This document shows positions 1 to 8,872 of a stretch of DNA of 64,000 bases, piece by piece. Below the pieces are notes generated by a model. That model was not told the origin of the DNA, made no database searches, and worked only from the letters and a program-made list of their open reading frames with translations. Position numbers and translations under genes: made by a program. This stretch comes from JAKOWB01 sp038363005. GTDB taxonomy: Bacteria; Pseudomonadota; Alphaproteobacteria; Kiloniellales; JACOMY01. Within the stretch, counting starts at the first letter, position 1. Each line of letters begins with the position of its first letter. The stretch lies in the NCBI GenBank assembly GCA_038363005.1, contig JBBQBI010000026.1, forward strand, positions 9,154 through 73,153, read 5' to 3'.

Positions 1-542
<542 letters not shown>

Positions 543-546
<4 letters not shown>

Positions 547-1436
547 CTGTCGCGCTTCAGCTTGGGATCGAACAGGTCGCGGAGCGCCTCGCCAAGAAAG
601 GTGAATCCCAGCGTGGTCAGAATCAGGGGAATGCCGCCGGCGATGACCAGCCAGGGGGTATTGCGGATGAAGGCATAGCCATCGTTGAGGATCGTGCCCC
701 AGGAGGGTGTCGGCGGGCGCACGCCCAGCCCGAGGAAGGAGAGCCCGGCTTCAATGGTGATGACGACGGGGATGTCCATGCTGGCGAGGATCAGCAGCGG
801 CGCGACCAGATTCGGCAGTAGGTGCGACAGCATGATCCGCAGCGGCCCCGCGCCCAAAGACCGCTCGGCCAGCACGAACTCGGTGGCCTTCAGCGCCAGG
901 GTCGCGGTGCGTGTGATACGCGCGTAGCCCGGCACCGAGGTGACGACGACCACCAGGATGATGGTCTCCAGGTCGGGCCCCAGCACCGTGATGACGGCCA
1001 GCGCGAACATGATGACCGGGAACGAACGCACTGAATCGAACAGTAGCACCAGCGCGGTATCGAGCCAGCGCGGGCCGTAGCCGGCCAGCATGCCGAGCGC
1101 CAGACCGAGCGCCAGCGAACAGCCGACCGCCGCCAGCGAGACATAGAGTGCGATCTGCCCGCCGTAGAGCACGCGACTGAAGGTGTCGCGGCCCAGATTG
1201 TCGGCACCCAGCAAATGTTTCCACGAGGGCGGGGCGAATTGGGCCGTGAGGTCTATCGCCTTGAAGTCATAGGGCGCCACGAGATCTGCCGCGGCCGCGG
1301 CCAGCACGATCAGCAGGACCAGCGCCAGGCCGAAGCAACCCATGGGATCGCGCAGCAACTGCCGCAGCCAGGCAAGACGCCCCGCGGAGGGCATCAGGAC
1401 AGCGGCTTCCGCCGTGTCGGGCCGCGGGTTGGTCAC
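543..1436 (-). CDS. ABC importer permease, DppC type
   Basis: 297-residue inner-membrane permease of the peptide/nickel family. It has an N-terminal membrane segment (LALVLLIVLAAAAADLVAPY), then GADNLGRDTFSRVLYGG, which is diagnostic of DppC/OppC, and several later membrane segments around the EAA-type cytoplasmic loop. I chose the GTG at 1436, which starts 2 bases after the upstream dppB stop; an in-frame ATG at 1394 is the alternative and would remove only a soluble leader. The stop overlaps the ATPase start. It forms the translocation channel with the DppB-like partner just upstream. Confidence 0.92.
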
Positions 1437-1438
1437 GC

Positions 1439-2383
1439 TCACAGGCCCTGCCGCACGCGGGGGTCGAGCGCGGCGGCGACGATGTCGGACAGCAAGGTGG
1501 AGAGCGCGAAGAGCAGCGTGGTCACCAGCACGCCGCCCATCACGATGGGATAGTTGCGGGTGTTCACCGCGTCGACCACCATTTTGCCCACGCCGGGACG
1601 CGCGAAGATGATCTCGGCGAAAACCGCGCCGGACAGCAGGTTCCCGACACCGATGCCGAGCAGCGCCACGGTGGGCAGGATGGCGAGCTTCAGGGCATAG
1701 ACGTAGGTGATGCGGCCTGGCGGCAAGCCATAGGCGCGCGCCATGCGGATATGATTCTCGCCCAACACCTCGAGCATCGAGGCCCGAACGAAGCGCGCCA
1801 GGTAGCCGACCCAACCCAGGCCCACGGCCAGGCCCGGCAGCACCAGGCGCCACAGTTGGTCCGCCAGGTCCCCGCGCTCACCGGCGCCGATCGCCGGGAA
1901 CCAGGACAAGGTCACGGCGAAGAGCAGCAGCGCATAGAGCCCGACGATGAACGAGGGGATGGCGATGCAGCCGACCGAGAGCACTCCCGCCAGCCGGTCG
2001 AACAGGCTGTTGCGACGGACCGCCGCCAGGCAGCCCAGTGGAATGCCCAGCAGGATTGCCCAGCCGAGGCCGGCGGTGGCCAGCGCGACTGTATGGGGCA
2101 GTTGCTCGCCGACAATCCGGCTGACCGGGCGGTTCGACCAGACATCGACGCCGAGGTCGCCGGTGGCGACCCGGCCGAGAAAGGTGAGGTACTGCATGAA
2201 GAAGGACTGATCGAGGCCCATCCTAATGCGGATCGCCTCGCGCATTGCCGGTGTCGCGCGCGGGCCGAGTGCAATGCCAGCGGCGTCGCCCGGCACCATG
2301 TGGAGCGCCGCCAAGAGCAGCAGCATCGCGAAGCAGACGATGAGGACGGCGAGGCCGAGACGCCTGGCGACGTAGCTTACCAT
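1439..2383 (-). CDS. ABC importer permease, DppB type
   Basis: 314 residues, normal length for DppB. The first membrane segment follows MVSYVARRLGLAV. The family hallmark ELLPHT-like region appears as VGEQLPHTVALA, and the C-terminal EIIFARPGVGKMVVDA segment matches the conserved F-x-x-P-G-x-G motif. About six membrane segments are apparent. It starts 6 bases after the stop of the enolase-superfamily gene, so importer and enzyme are co-transcribed. Partner of the DppC-like permease downstream. Substrate not inferable beyond the peptide/small organic solute class. Confidence 0.93.
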   Translation of the reverse strand: MVSYVARRLGLAVLIVCFAMLLLLAALHMVPGDAAGIALGPRATPAMREAIRIRMGLDQSFFMQYLTFLGRVATGDLGVDVWSNRPVSRIVGEQLPHTVALATAGLGWAILLGIPLGCLAAVRRNSLFDRLAGVLSVGCIAIPSFIVGLYALLLFAVTLSWFPAIGAGERGDLADQLWRLVLPGLAVGLGWVGYLARFVRASMLEVLGENHIRMARAYGLPPGRITYVYALKLAILPTVALLGIGVGNLLSGAVFAEIIFARPGVGKMVVDAVNTRNYPIVMGGVLVTTLLFALSTLLSDIVAAALDPRVRQGL

Positions 2384-2389
2384 GCGGTG

Positions 2390-3601
2390 TCAGCCGGCGG
2401 CGCGGAGCCGCTCAGGGCCGACGCGAAACGACCTGGGCTCGGCGACGAGATACTGACGCACGACTGCTTCGTCGAGCTCGACCCCCAGGCCAGATTTCCG
2501 CGGTAGCGCCATCGCTCCGCTCTCCAACACCGCCTCCGGCCCGACCAGGTCGGCGCGCAGGGGCGAAGCGTAGAGCGCCGGCGGCACATACTCCACCCAG
2601 GGCATAGCGGGGCTGATGGCCTGCAGGTGGAGCTGGCAGGCGTGGCCGATGCCGCCGGTCCAGCCGTGCGGCACGATCTGCACGCCGTGCAGGTCGCACA
2701 GCTCGGCGATTCGGCGCATCTCGGTGAAGCCGCCGGCGCGGGTCACGCAGGGCTGCACCACGTCGACGCGGCCCTGCTCGATCCAGGCGCGGATCTCCCA
2801 CCGCGTGGCGGCCAGTTCGGCGGCGCAGATCGGCACCCGACTGTGCGCCGCGAGGCGGGCATGGCCGTCGATGTCGTCGTGCTGCAAGGTGGCCTCGGCA
2901 AAGAGGAGGTCGCAGTCGGTGACACGGTCCAGCACCCAGGCCGCATCGCGCCAGTGCCGCCAGCGATAGCCGAAGTCGATGGCCAGCGCGACGCCGGGCC
3001 CGGCCATGCGTCGGGCGTCGCGGATGAGGCCGACCAGGGCCGCGTCGTCGGCCAGCGTCTCGAACATGACCTCGATCTTGACCGCGCGATAGCCGAGCGC
3101 GACGGCGGCGGCGGTCTTCTCCTCGATGTTGGCCATGAGGACGGCCAGCGAGCGGCCGTGCGGCAGCCCCGGCCAGATCGTCGCGTAGGGCGCGATCGAG
3201 TCGCGCACGGCGCCGCCCAGCAGCTTATAGACCGGCACGCCTTGCTGCTTGCCGGCCAGGTCGTGCAGCGCGATGTCGAGACCGGAAATGACGGCGATGC
3301 CGAAGCCGCGGCGGCCGATGGTCTGGATCGAGGTGAACATGCGATCCCAGAGCGCGGCGTAGTCCCGCGGGTCCTGCCCGATCAACAGGCCGGCCAGCGT
3401 CCCCCGCCAGTCGCTGGTCTCGGTTGTGCCAAGAAAGGCCCCCGCCGCCTCGGCCGGGCCGCCGATCTCGCCGATGCCGCTCACGCCGTCGGCATCGGTG
3501 ATGCGCACGACGCAGGCTTCGTAGGTGCCGTCGCAGTCCCAGCGCCGCTGGTCGAGGGGCACCCGCAGGGACAGCAACTCGATCTTCTCGATGGGGGACA
3601 T
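2390..3601 (-). CDS. Enolase-superfamily enzyme, mandelate racemase/muconate lactonizing enzyme family
   Basis: 403 residues with the N-terminal capping domain and C-terminal barrel of the superfamily. Putative metal ligands are D209 (AIDFG), E236 (FAEAT) and E262 (CAAEL). D280 with H312 (VPHGW) looks like the Asp-His dyad of the mandelate racemase subgroup. The usual K-x-K second-strand motif reads K175-I-E177, so one of the two lysines is replaced. Such enzymes abstract a proton alpha to a carboxylate (racemisation, dehydration or cycloisomerisation). It sits between the binding protein and permeases of an importer, so it probably acts on the imported acid. Start is the ATG at 3601 with an upstream AAGGTGAGA. 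Confidence 0.85.
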   Translation of the reverse strand: MSPIEKIELLSLRVPLDQRRWDCDGTYEACVVRITDADGVSGIGEIGGPAEAAGAFLGTTETSDWRGTLAGLLIGQDPRDYAALWDRMFTSIQTIGRRGFGIAVISGLDIALHDLAGKQQGVPVYKLLGGAVRDSIAPYATIWPGLPHGRSLAVLMANIEEKTAAAVALGYRAVKIEVMFETLADDAALVGLIRDARRMAGPGVALAIDFGYRWRHWRDAAWVLDRVTDCDLLFAEATLQHDDIDGHARLAAHSRVPICAAELAATRWEIRAWIEQGRVDVVQPCVTRAGGFTEMRRIAELCDLHGVQIVPHGWTGGIGHACQLHLQAISPAMPWVEYVPPALYASPLRADLVGPEAVLESGAMALPRKSGLGVELDEAVVRQYLVAEPRSFRVGPERLRAAG

Positions 3602-3635
3602 GTTCTCTCACCTTCCGCGGGGGTACGGCAGACAG

Positions 3636-3667
3636 CCGCCTCCGGTCGCGGCGGCGGCCGGAGGCGG
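3636..3667 (-). promoter_or_regulatory. GC-rich hairpin after the binding-protein gene
   Basis: Perfect 10-bp inverted repeat CCGCCTCCGG / CCGGAGGCGG with a 12-base loop, between the binding-protein stop (3685) and the enolase-family start (3601). There is no T-run, so it is unlikely to be a full rho-independent terminator. It may protect the binding-protein mRNA or cause partial attenuation, as is common in binding-protein operons. Hairpins in the same position occur at 19.26 and 41.38 kb. Confidence 0.5.
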
Positions 3668-3684
3668 GCAGTAGCGATCGGGCG

Positions 3685-5244
3685 CTAGGCGGGGCGGAAG
3701 GCGTAGGCCAGCGTGTCGTTGTTCGGCCGGTTGGCGGGGACAAGCGTGTCGCGGTAGAGGACGGCGGCGGGCTCGTGCGCCACGAACACGTAGGCCCCGG
3801 ACTCCTCCATTAGATCCTGCATCTTCCGGTAGATTGGATCGCGCTTGACGGGGTCCATCTCCGCCGCTCCCTGGGCCCAGAGTGCATCGAACTCCGGGCT
3901 GCACCAGCGCTCCCAGTTCCAGATCCCGACCTGGTCACAGGTGAACCACATCAGCGCCCAGCTCGGATCCGGCGCCACGGCGTATCGCAGGAAGCTGATC
4001 TGCAGATCCTTCCACATCTCGCCGTCGGACTGCTGACCCAGCGACCAGTAGACACCGCTCTCGTATGCCAGGACCTCCGCGTTGATGCCAACCTCGGCGA
4101 GCTGCGCCTGGATGACCTGGGCGGCGGCGACGCGGTCGGTCTGGTTGAGCACCGAGATGGTGGTCTCGAAGCCGTCGGGCAGGCCAGCCTCGGCCAGCAG
4201 GGCCCGCGACTTCGCCACGTCGCGCTGCTGGATCAGTGCGTGCTCGCGGTGGCCCACGAGGCCCGGCGCCACCATGCCGGTGGCCCTCGGCACGGCCCCG
4301 AAGAAGGCCGCCTGGATGATCTGCTCGACGTCGATGGCGTACTGCACCGCCTGGCGAACACGGAGATCGGCCAGCTTGGGATGCTCCACGTTCATGCCGA
4401 TCCAGTAGTAAGTCTCGCTGGGGCGTACCTGCAGCTTAGCGCCTGCCGGCAGGCTGGTCTGCAGCCGCTGCAGCGAGCTGACCGCGACGTTGGTGTAGTC
4501 GATGTCGCCGGCCTCGAAGGCCAGCTCGGCGGTCTTGTCGTCGCCGATCGGTATGAGCTGGATCTCCTCGAAGGCCGCGGCTGGGCCGTAGTAGTCAGGG
4601 TTCCGGACCATGATGATGCGGTCGTTGGGCCGCCATTCCTTGAGTGTGAACATGCCGGATGAGGCCGGCACCTCGGTGGTGTAGGTGCCGCCTACGCCCT
4701 CCGTCGCCTTCTTGCAGACGATCGAGCCAGCACCCCACGGCAGCGTGGTGGTGAAGAGCGGAGCGTAGGGTGCCTTCAGTACGATGATGCCGGAGTGTGT
4801 GCCGGTGATCTCGACGTGGTCGAGCGCGCTCCAATCGCCCTGATAGGCCGACTTCATCTCCGGGTTAGCGATGCGTTCGAAGGAGTATTTCACGTCCTCG
4901 GCGGTCATCTCGCCGAAGCCGTTGGTCCACTGAATGCCCTGGCGCAGGGTGAAGGCAACATGGGTATCGTCGAGCCGTTCGATCGACTCGGCCGCATCCA
5001 GCTCCCACTCCCACGTGGTTCCCGACTTGAAGGTGATGAGCTTGCTGTAGATTGCGTCGTTGATCACGTTGTCGGTCTCGCGGCTGCGGGAAAAGGCCGG
5101 GTCGAAGCTGCTGGCGTCTATGTAGGAGCGGATTCGCAGCACCGCGGTTCCCTGCGCCCTGGCCAGTCTGGGGTCCAGCGCAGCGATGGCGAGGACGCTC
5201 GCGAGTCCGCCCATCAGGTGACGACGGCTGATATCAGGCAACAT
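3685..5244 (-). CDS. ABC importer substrate-binding protein, SBP family 5, Tat-exported
   Basis: 519-residue periplasmic binding protein of the peptide/nickel (DppA/OppA-like) family. The N-terminus carries SRRHLMGG followed by a hydrophobic stretch and LARAQG, a twin-arginine signal peptide with cleavage near residue 30. SBP_bac_5 features such as LRVRQAVQYAID and LRQGIQWTNGFGEMTAEDVKYSFER are clear. I chose the ATG at 5244, preceded by a strong GGAGGA at proper spacing, over an upstream in-frame ATG at 5280 that would bury the Tat motif behind 12 extra residues. It delivers substrate to the downstream permeases. Confidence 0.93.
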   Translation of the reverse strand: MLPDISRRHLMGGLASVLAIAALDPRLARAQGTAVLRIRSYIDASSFDPAFSRSRETDNVINDAIYSKLITFKSGTTWEWELDAAESIERLDDTHVAFTLRQGIQWTNGFGEMTAEDVKYSFERIANPEMKSAYQGDWSALDHVEITGTHSGIIVLKAPYAPLFTTTLPWGAGSIVCKKATEGVGGTYTTEVPASSGMFTLKEWRPNDRIIMVRNPDYYGPAAAFEEIQLIPIGDDKTAELAFEAGDIDYTNVAVSSLQRLQTSLPAGAKLQVRPSETYYWIGMNVEHPKLADLRVRQAVQYAIDVEQIIQAAFFGAVPRATGMVAPGLVGHREHALIQQRDVAKSRALLAEAGLPDGFETTISVLNQTDRVAAAQVIQAQLAEVGINAEVLAYESGVYWSLGQQSDGEMWKDLQISFLRYAVAPDPSWALMWFTCDQVGIWNWERWCSPEFDALWAQGAAEMDPVKRDPIYRKMQDLMEESGAYVFVAHEPAAVLYRDTLVPANRPNNDTLAYAFRPA

Positions 5245-5276
5245 GTCAGTCCTCCTCCGCAGTGTTTGATGTTCAC

Positions 5277-6368
5277 TCATGCTGTTCGCGCTCCGTCACC
5301 CGTGAAGACGGGTGGCTTCTCGGCGATCGCGAAGGTCGCGACCAGGGCGCCGTGCCGCACGTGCGCCAGCCAGCGCAAGCCGTAGACCAGGCCACTGATG
5401 GGCGCGCGGAGCTCAGTGGCTGGCGCCTCGGGCCGCTCGATGCGATGGAGCCGGCCAATGAGCTGCCCCGCGACGACCTCGTCACCCGGGGCGACGACCG
5501 GTTCGAACAGACCATGCCCCTCGGCCAGCAGTTGGCCGCGACTATCCGGAACCCGCAGCCAGCGGGTCGACGCCTCCTGCCGCGGGGCCTTGCCGGCGGG
5601 GGTCAGCGCAAGGTGCGCCATGACGCGGCGAATCCCGGCTTCCGATAGCGTCACGACGGCGGGGTCTACCGTCGCTCCGCCTCCCGCTTCGGTCGACATG
5701 TAGACGCAGTCGCGCCGCGCCGCGCTTTCCGACATGTCGCCACCGAGCGAGGCCGACACGGCAGTGTAGGGCGCGCCGAAAGCCTCGGCCGCCCGCAGAG
5801 TGCGGTCCCAAAGCTCCGGCGCGGCGCCTTCATTCAGCCAGATTGAGCGCAGGAAGCGGTGCCGCAGGCCGCCTGCGTGCAGGTCGAGGACCAGATCGCT
5901 CAGCGGCAGCAGCACACTGTCGAGGTAGTGGGCGATCATCTCGGCCAGCGACCCATCTGGCCGGCCCGGAAAGCTGCGATTGAGGTCAAGGCCGTCGACC
6001 GGCGCGGCCCGTTCGCAGGCATCGACTGCTGGGTAGTTGAGCGCTGGCACGATGATGACGCGTCCGCGGATCTCGTCTGCCTGAAGCTCGCGCGCGAGCT
6101 TCAGCAGGGCCACCGGTCCGTCGAGTTCATCGCCGTGGGTGCCGCCGATCAGCAGCAGGGTCGGGCCCGAGCCGTTGCGTATGCAAACGATTGGAATGAG
6201 CAGTGGCTGCCAGCCTATCCCGCTGGAGGGCTGGATGATGCAGAGGCTGCCGAACTGCTTACCGTCCCGCTCGTAGTCGACGTCGGCCAGGGTCGAAGCA
6301 CCGGACGAGACCGGCGAGAACCATCGCCGGGAGGCCATGGCTTCGTCTGTCGGGCCACTCGGTTCCAT
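5277..6368 (-). CDS. Succinylglutamate desuccinylase/aspartoacylase-family zinc deacylase (M14-like)
   Basis: 363 residues. Zinc-site motifs of the AstE/AspA family are visible: GGTHGDE (His and Glu ligands), LDLNRSFPG, LDLHAGG (third ligand His) and STEAGGG with the catalytic Glu. The C-terminal half resembles the beta domain of DoeB-like N-acetyl-diaminobutyrate deacetylases. It should hydrolyse an N-acyl amide bond in the cytoplasm. First gene of the importer operon, 32 bases before the binding-protein start. Start ATG 6368 is set by AGGAG six bases upstream. DoeB itself is possible, but no other ectoine-degradation genes are present, so the substrate is left open. Confidence 0.87.
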   Translation of the reverse strand: MEPSGPTDEAMASRRWFSPVSSGASTLADVDYERDGKQFGSLCIIQPSSGIGWQPLLIPIVCIRNGSGPTLLLIGGTHGDELDGPVALLKLARELQADEIRGRVIIVPALNYPAVDACERAAPVDGLDLNRSFPGRPDGSLAEMIAHYLDSVLLPLSDLVLDLHAGGLRHRFLRSIWLNEGAAPELWDRTLRAAEAFGAPYTAVSASLGGDMSESAARRDCVYMSTEAGGGATVDPAVVTLSEAGIRRVMAHLALTPAGKAPRQEASTRWLRVPDSRGQLLAEGHGLFEPVVAPGDEVVAGQLIGRLHRIERPEAPATELRAPISGLVYGLRWLAHVRHGALVATFAIAEKPPVFTGDGARTA

Positions 6369-6458
6369 GGTTTCTCCTCGGGCGGCGGCGGTCACGGCTG
6401 CTGCGGTGCGGCAAGCGATCTGCTAGCGTGGCGTCAGACGGCCACTACCAATCTGCTG

Positions 6459-6472
6459 TCTATGATCATAGA
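6459..6472. promoter_or_regulatory. Perfect 14-bp palindrome, candidate GntR operator
   Basis: TCTATGATCATAGA is its own reverse complement and lies in the 134-base divergent gap between the deacylase/importer operon (minus) and the GntR gene (plus). FCD-type GntR proteins bind short palindromes in such divergent promoters, so autoregulation plus control of the importer operon is likely. No experimental support is visible in the sequence. Confidence 0.5.
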
Positions 6473-6502
6473 TTTCAGAAGAGGAGATGGCAAGCCGTCC
6501 CG

Positions 6503-7201
6503 ATGACCCTGCGCGCGAACACCAAGGTTCCCGCCGCTGCCCTGGAGTCTCTGGGACGCCTGGACAATGCGACCCTGCACGACCTGACCTATCAGAAGCT
6601 GGCGTCGCGGATCATGGCCGGCGCCTTCCCGCCGGGTCAGACGCTCTCCATGCAGCGCCTGGCCGACACCCTGGGCATCAGCACCACGCCGGTGCGCGAA
6701 GCCCTGCGGCGGCTGGCGACCAATGGAGCGGTCGAGATCCAGGCCAAGCGGGCGGTGCGGATCCCGCGCATGACGAAGTCGCGCTTCCAGGAGATCGGCG
6801 ACATTCGCCTGGCGGTGGAGGGGCTGGCCGCCACCTATGCCGCGCGCCGGATCAAGCCGGCCGAGCTTGCCGCGTTGAAGGCCTTGAATCAGGGCATGGA
6901 CCGCGCGCTGGCCAGCCTCGCCGTCGAACGCTACCTCGAGCTCAACCAGGCCTTCCACTTCGCCATCTACCGCGCGGCGAACGCGCCGGTGATGCTGTCG
7001 ATGATCGAGGGCCTCTGGCTGCAGATCGGACCAGTACAGGGACTCTACACCGGCGGCGCCGTGTCCGTCGGCGCGACGTCGCATGCGACCGTTCTGGAGG
7101 CGCTGCAGCGGCACAACGAGGCCGCCGCCGCCGAGGCGTTGCGCACTGACATCAGGATCGGCATCGACCTGCTGCTCGAGACCTCCGGTTTCGAGGGATA
7201 G
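6503..7201 (+). CDS. GntR-family transcriptional regulator, FCD (FadR-like) subfamily
   Basis: 232 residues. The N-terminal winged helix has the GntR signature: LASRIMAGAFPPGQTLS followed by LADTLGISTTPVREALRRL. The C-terminal FCD domain binds an organic acid, with metal-site-like motifs FHFAIYRA and SHATVLEAL. Divergent from the importer/deacylase operon, so it probably controls that operon in response to its substrate. I chose the ATG at 6503, which puts the helix-turn-helix at the expected distance. No good ribosome-binding site lies immediately upstream: an AGGAG sits about 17 bases away, before an out-of-frame ATG at 6487. The start is therefore uncertain. Confidence 0.9.
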   Translation: MTLRANTKVPAAALESLGRLDNATLHDLTYQKLASRIMAGAFPPGQTLSMQRLADTLGISTTPVREALRRLATNGAVEIQAKRAVRIPRMTKSRFQEIGDIRLAVEGLAATYAARRIKPAELAALKALNQGMDRALASLAVERYLELNQAFHFAIYRAANAPVMLSMIEGLWLQIGPVQGLYTGGAVSVGATSHATVLEALQRHNEAAAAEALRTDIRIGIDLLLETSGFEG

Positions 7202-7489
7202 CACCCTCGGCTCTCAGTTCGAGCGGGTACAGCGCGCCTTACCCCGTCAGGGTCAATTAGAGCTTTTGCACTGGCATCGAGTGCTTCGGAGCACACACTA
7301 GCGTGGCTGGGCGCACAGCGTGCGCTGCATGCTGGTGCCGCCATCACTCGGAGTGCATCGGGGCGTCGTCACTTCCACCATTCTGCGCACTGTCTACACC
7401 AACCAGCACGAGCAGCGGCCGAAGGTGCGATTGACAGCGTCAACACTTCGCCCGGGTAGATCCAATCGCTGTCATCAATCGGGGCCGCC

Positions 7490-7775
7490 CGCTGTGAAAC
7501 TCGGCCGCGCCGACCAGGCCGTCGCGCACGGCGCGCAAGTGGTCCGCGCCCGCGATGCCGAGCGAGCCGCCGCTGTGGATGACGAACTCAACCCGACCGT
7601 CGGTGCGCTGTTGCACGAAGTCGGCAAAATTCTTCAGGTTCTGCACGTGAAAGTTCGCCTCGGGCCAGGGCACGGAGACATCAATGGCCTCAGCCCGGGC
7701 ACTGTCGACCGCGAAGGTGCTGAGTGCCAGCACGCTGGCAACCGCCGAGTACAGCAGCGATGAGAGCCTACCCAT
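7490..7775 (-). pseudogene. TRAP-type dicarboxylate binding protein (DctP family), 5-prime fragment
   Basis: From the ATG at 7775, preceded by GGGAGGTGAAC, the frame gives a signal peptide (LLYSAVASVLALSTFAVDSARAEA), then VPWPEANFHVQNLKNFADFVQQRT and a DctP-like GSLGIAGADHLRAVRDGLVGAAEFHSG. Homology stops at about residue 95, where intact proteins continue for over 200 residues, and the frame runs into unrelated sequence with a stop near 7440. No TRAP membrane subunits follow. This is a 3-prime-deleted remnant that keeps an intact-looking start. Confidence 0.65.
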
Positions 7776-8151
7776 GTTCACCTCCCTGACCTTGGTGCGA
7801 GTCCACGATGCACGTGGTTTCACCGGTACCGTCACGTTGGGCGCGCAGAGCGGTCAATCGAGAATTGACCACGCACGTCGGGAAGCGGGCGCTGGCCCCG
7901 AGAGTCCGGGAACCCTGCCCTGGCAGGTTAAAACAATGGCTCGATTGTTTTACTGCGCCTAGCCGCGATCTTCTAGTCCGCCGGGCGCGGCGCGGAACTC
8001 GGTCAGGGTCCGCTCAGCGTGCAGCATGCGCCATGTCAGTCGTGTAGCCCAGTGAGCGCGATGTCTCTTCGTGATCGCACGACAGAAGGGGGGCACTTTC
8101 AAGCTAAGCTTAGGTAGGCTTCGGCATGTATCCCTGCGAACGAAATCGGTT
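7776..8151. other. Non-coding stretch upstream of the TRAP remnant
   Basis: No convincing gene on either strand. It holds the inverted repeat at 7930-7951 and probably the original promoter region of the truncated TRAP binding protein. The right part runs into the GTGGGGGTA repeats that precede the integrase relic. The 7202-7489 stretch on the other side of the remnant is likewise without a recognisable gene. Confidence 0.5.
7930..7951. promoter_or_regulatory. Inverted repeat AAAACAAT-N6-ATTGTTTT, candidate operator
   Basis: Perfect 8-bp arms (7930-7937 and 7944-7951) with spacer GGCTCG, about 155 bases upstream of the TRAP remnant start. It is AT-rich in a GC-rich setting and looks like a repressor site. 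The nearby TetR gene (8873-9637) is a candidate binder, but nothing in the sequence proves this. Confidence 0.4.
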
Positions 8152-8231
8152 GTGGGGGTATAAGTGGGGGTACAAGATAACTTCTCCTTCCATATTTATG
8201 CTTTATATCAATAACTTGATATATATATCAA
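8152..8231 (+). repeat. Integrase-associated repeats: two GTGGGGGTA copies and an AT-rich palindrome
   Basis: GTGGGGGTATA (8152-8162) and GTGGGGGTACA (8164-8174) are 12 bases apart. They are followed by a sharply AT-rich block with the perfect palindrome TTGATATATATATCAA (8216-8231). From general knowledge, tandem GGGGGTA-type boxes often lie between an attachment site and a P4-type integrase gene. Here they immediately precede the integrase relic, so this is probably what remains of an island end. No tRNA 3-prime end that could be the target is visible. Confidence 0.45.
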
Positions 8232-8235
8232 ATGC

Positions 8236-8504
8236 CGACACCCGGCACCAGGAGACCATCGCGGCCCTGAAGCTGGCGCCGATGGTTTTCGTGCGGCTTA
8301 GTGAGCTACGTGCAGCTCAGTGGTCAGAGATTGACCTTGAAGCCATCGAATGGCGCATACTGGGCGCCAGAATGAAGATGCGGCAAGGATCAACGACGTC
8401 AGATGATGCAGGCCTGGGCCGACTACCTCGACAGCTTGCGGCAAGCGCCTGCGATTGCACGCGGCGCACAACTACCGACCAAACGCCGCCCTGCCATCAG
8501 GTAG
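8236..8504 (+). pseudogene. P4-type tyrosine integrase relic A
   Basis: One frame gives TIAALKLAPMVFVRLSELRAAQW then SEIDLEAIEWRILGARMKM, a well-known internal segment of P4-family integrases. A second frame, from 8403, gives MMQAWADYLDSLRQAP and ends KRRPAIR before the stop at 8502-8504; this is the C-terminus. The N-terminal domain and the whole catalytic middle (Arg/His/Arg region) are deleted, and the two pieces are out of frame. The 3-prime part and about 60 bases of downstream flank match relic B at 30.4-30.7 kb. Confidence 0.75.
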
Positions 8505-8566
8505 CTCCCGTCGGCCCTTGGCGGCCGCGTGCCATGCAAACCCGCCATCAGTGTAGTTCTGAGTCT
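8241..8566 (+). repeat. Direct repeat, copy 1 (integrase relic plus 3-prime flank)
   Basis: Diverged but clear match to 30423-30712 in the same orientation: the shared start GACCATCGCGGCCCT, the shared block GACTACCTCGACAGCTTGCG, and shared flank ATGCAAACCCGCCATCAG beyond the stop codon. Each copy has its own internal deletions, so the match is gapped. It ends near a shared GCAC. Confidence 0.7.
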
Positions 8567-8872
8567 CTGCACCTTTCGCTCAGCGCACGGCGTGCGCCTC
8601 AGCGTGGCGATGTCGGGCTTCAGTGTATTTGGTTGCTTTCGCAACATCACGGCCCAACGCACGGTGCGCGCTCATACATTTTACCGCTTCCCTTCGACAT
8701 ACTGGAGGCCTTTACATCAGCGCATTCCAAAGGTGGGGGAAAGGCAGCACCCACCGAGCACAACGCGAACCAGGCACCGTATGCGAGCAATTCAAACGAG
8801 TCCAAAGACCGGCGCTGAGGCAGCATACCAGCGCCACGAGACCACTAGCGCCCGCCGGCCGCGGCACTTTCG
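8567..8872. other. Non-coding stretch between integrase relic A and the TetR gene
   Basis: Open frames here have no recognisable family features and no good start context. Nothing is shared with the corresponding flank of relic B beyond about position 8566. I see no gene, repeat or RNA in it. Confidence 0.4.

Noticed and set aside
8126..8818. 230-codon open frame as one intact gene
   Set aside because: Only the middle matches an integrase; it starts in AT-rich non-coding DNA and ends in unrelated sequence, and the true integrase C-terminus is in another frame.
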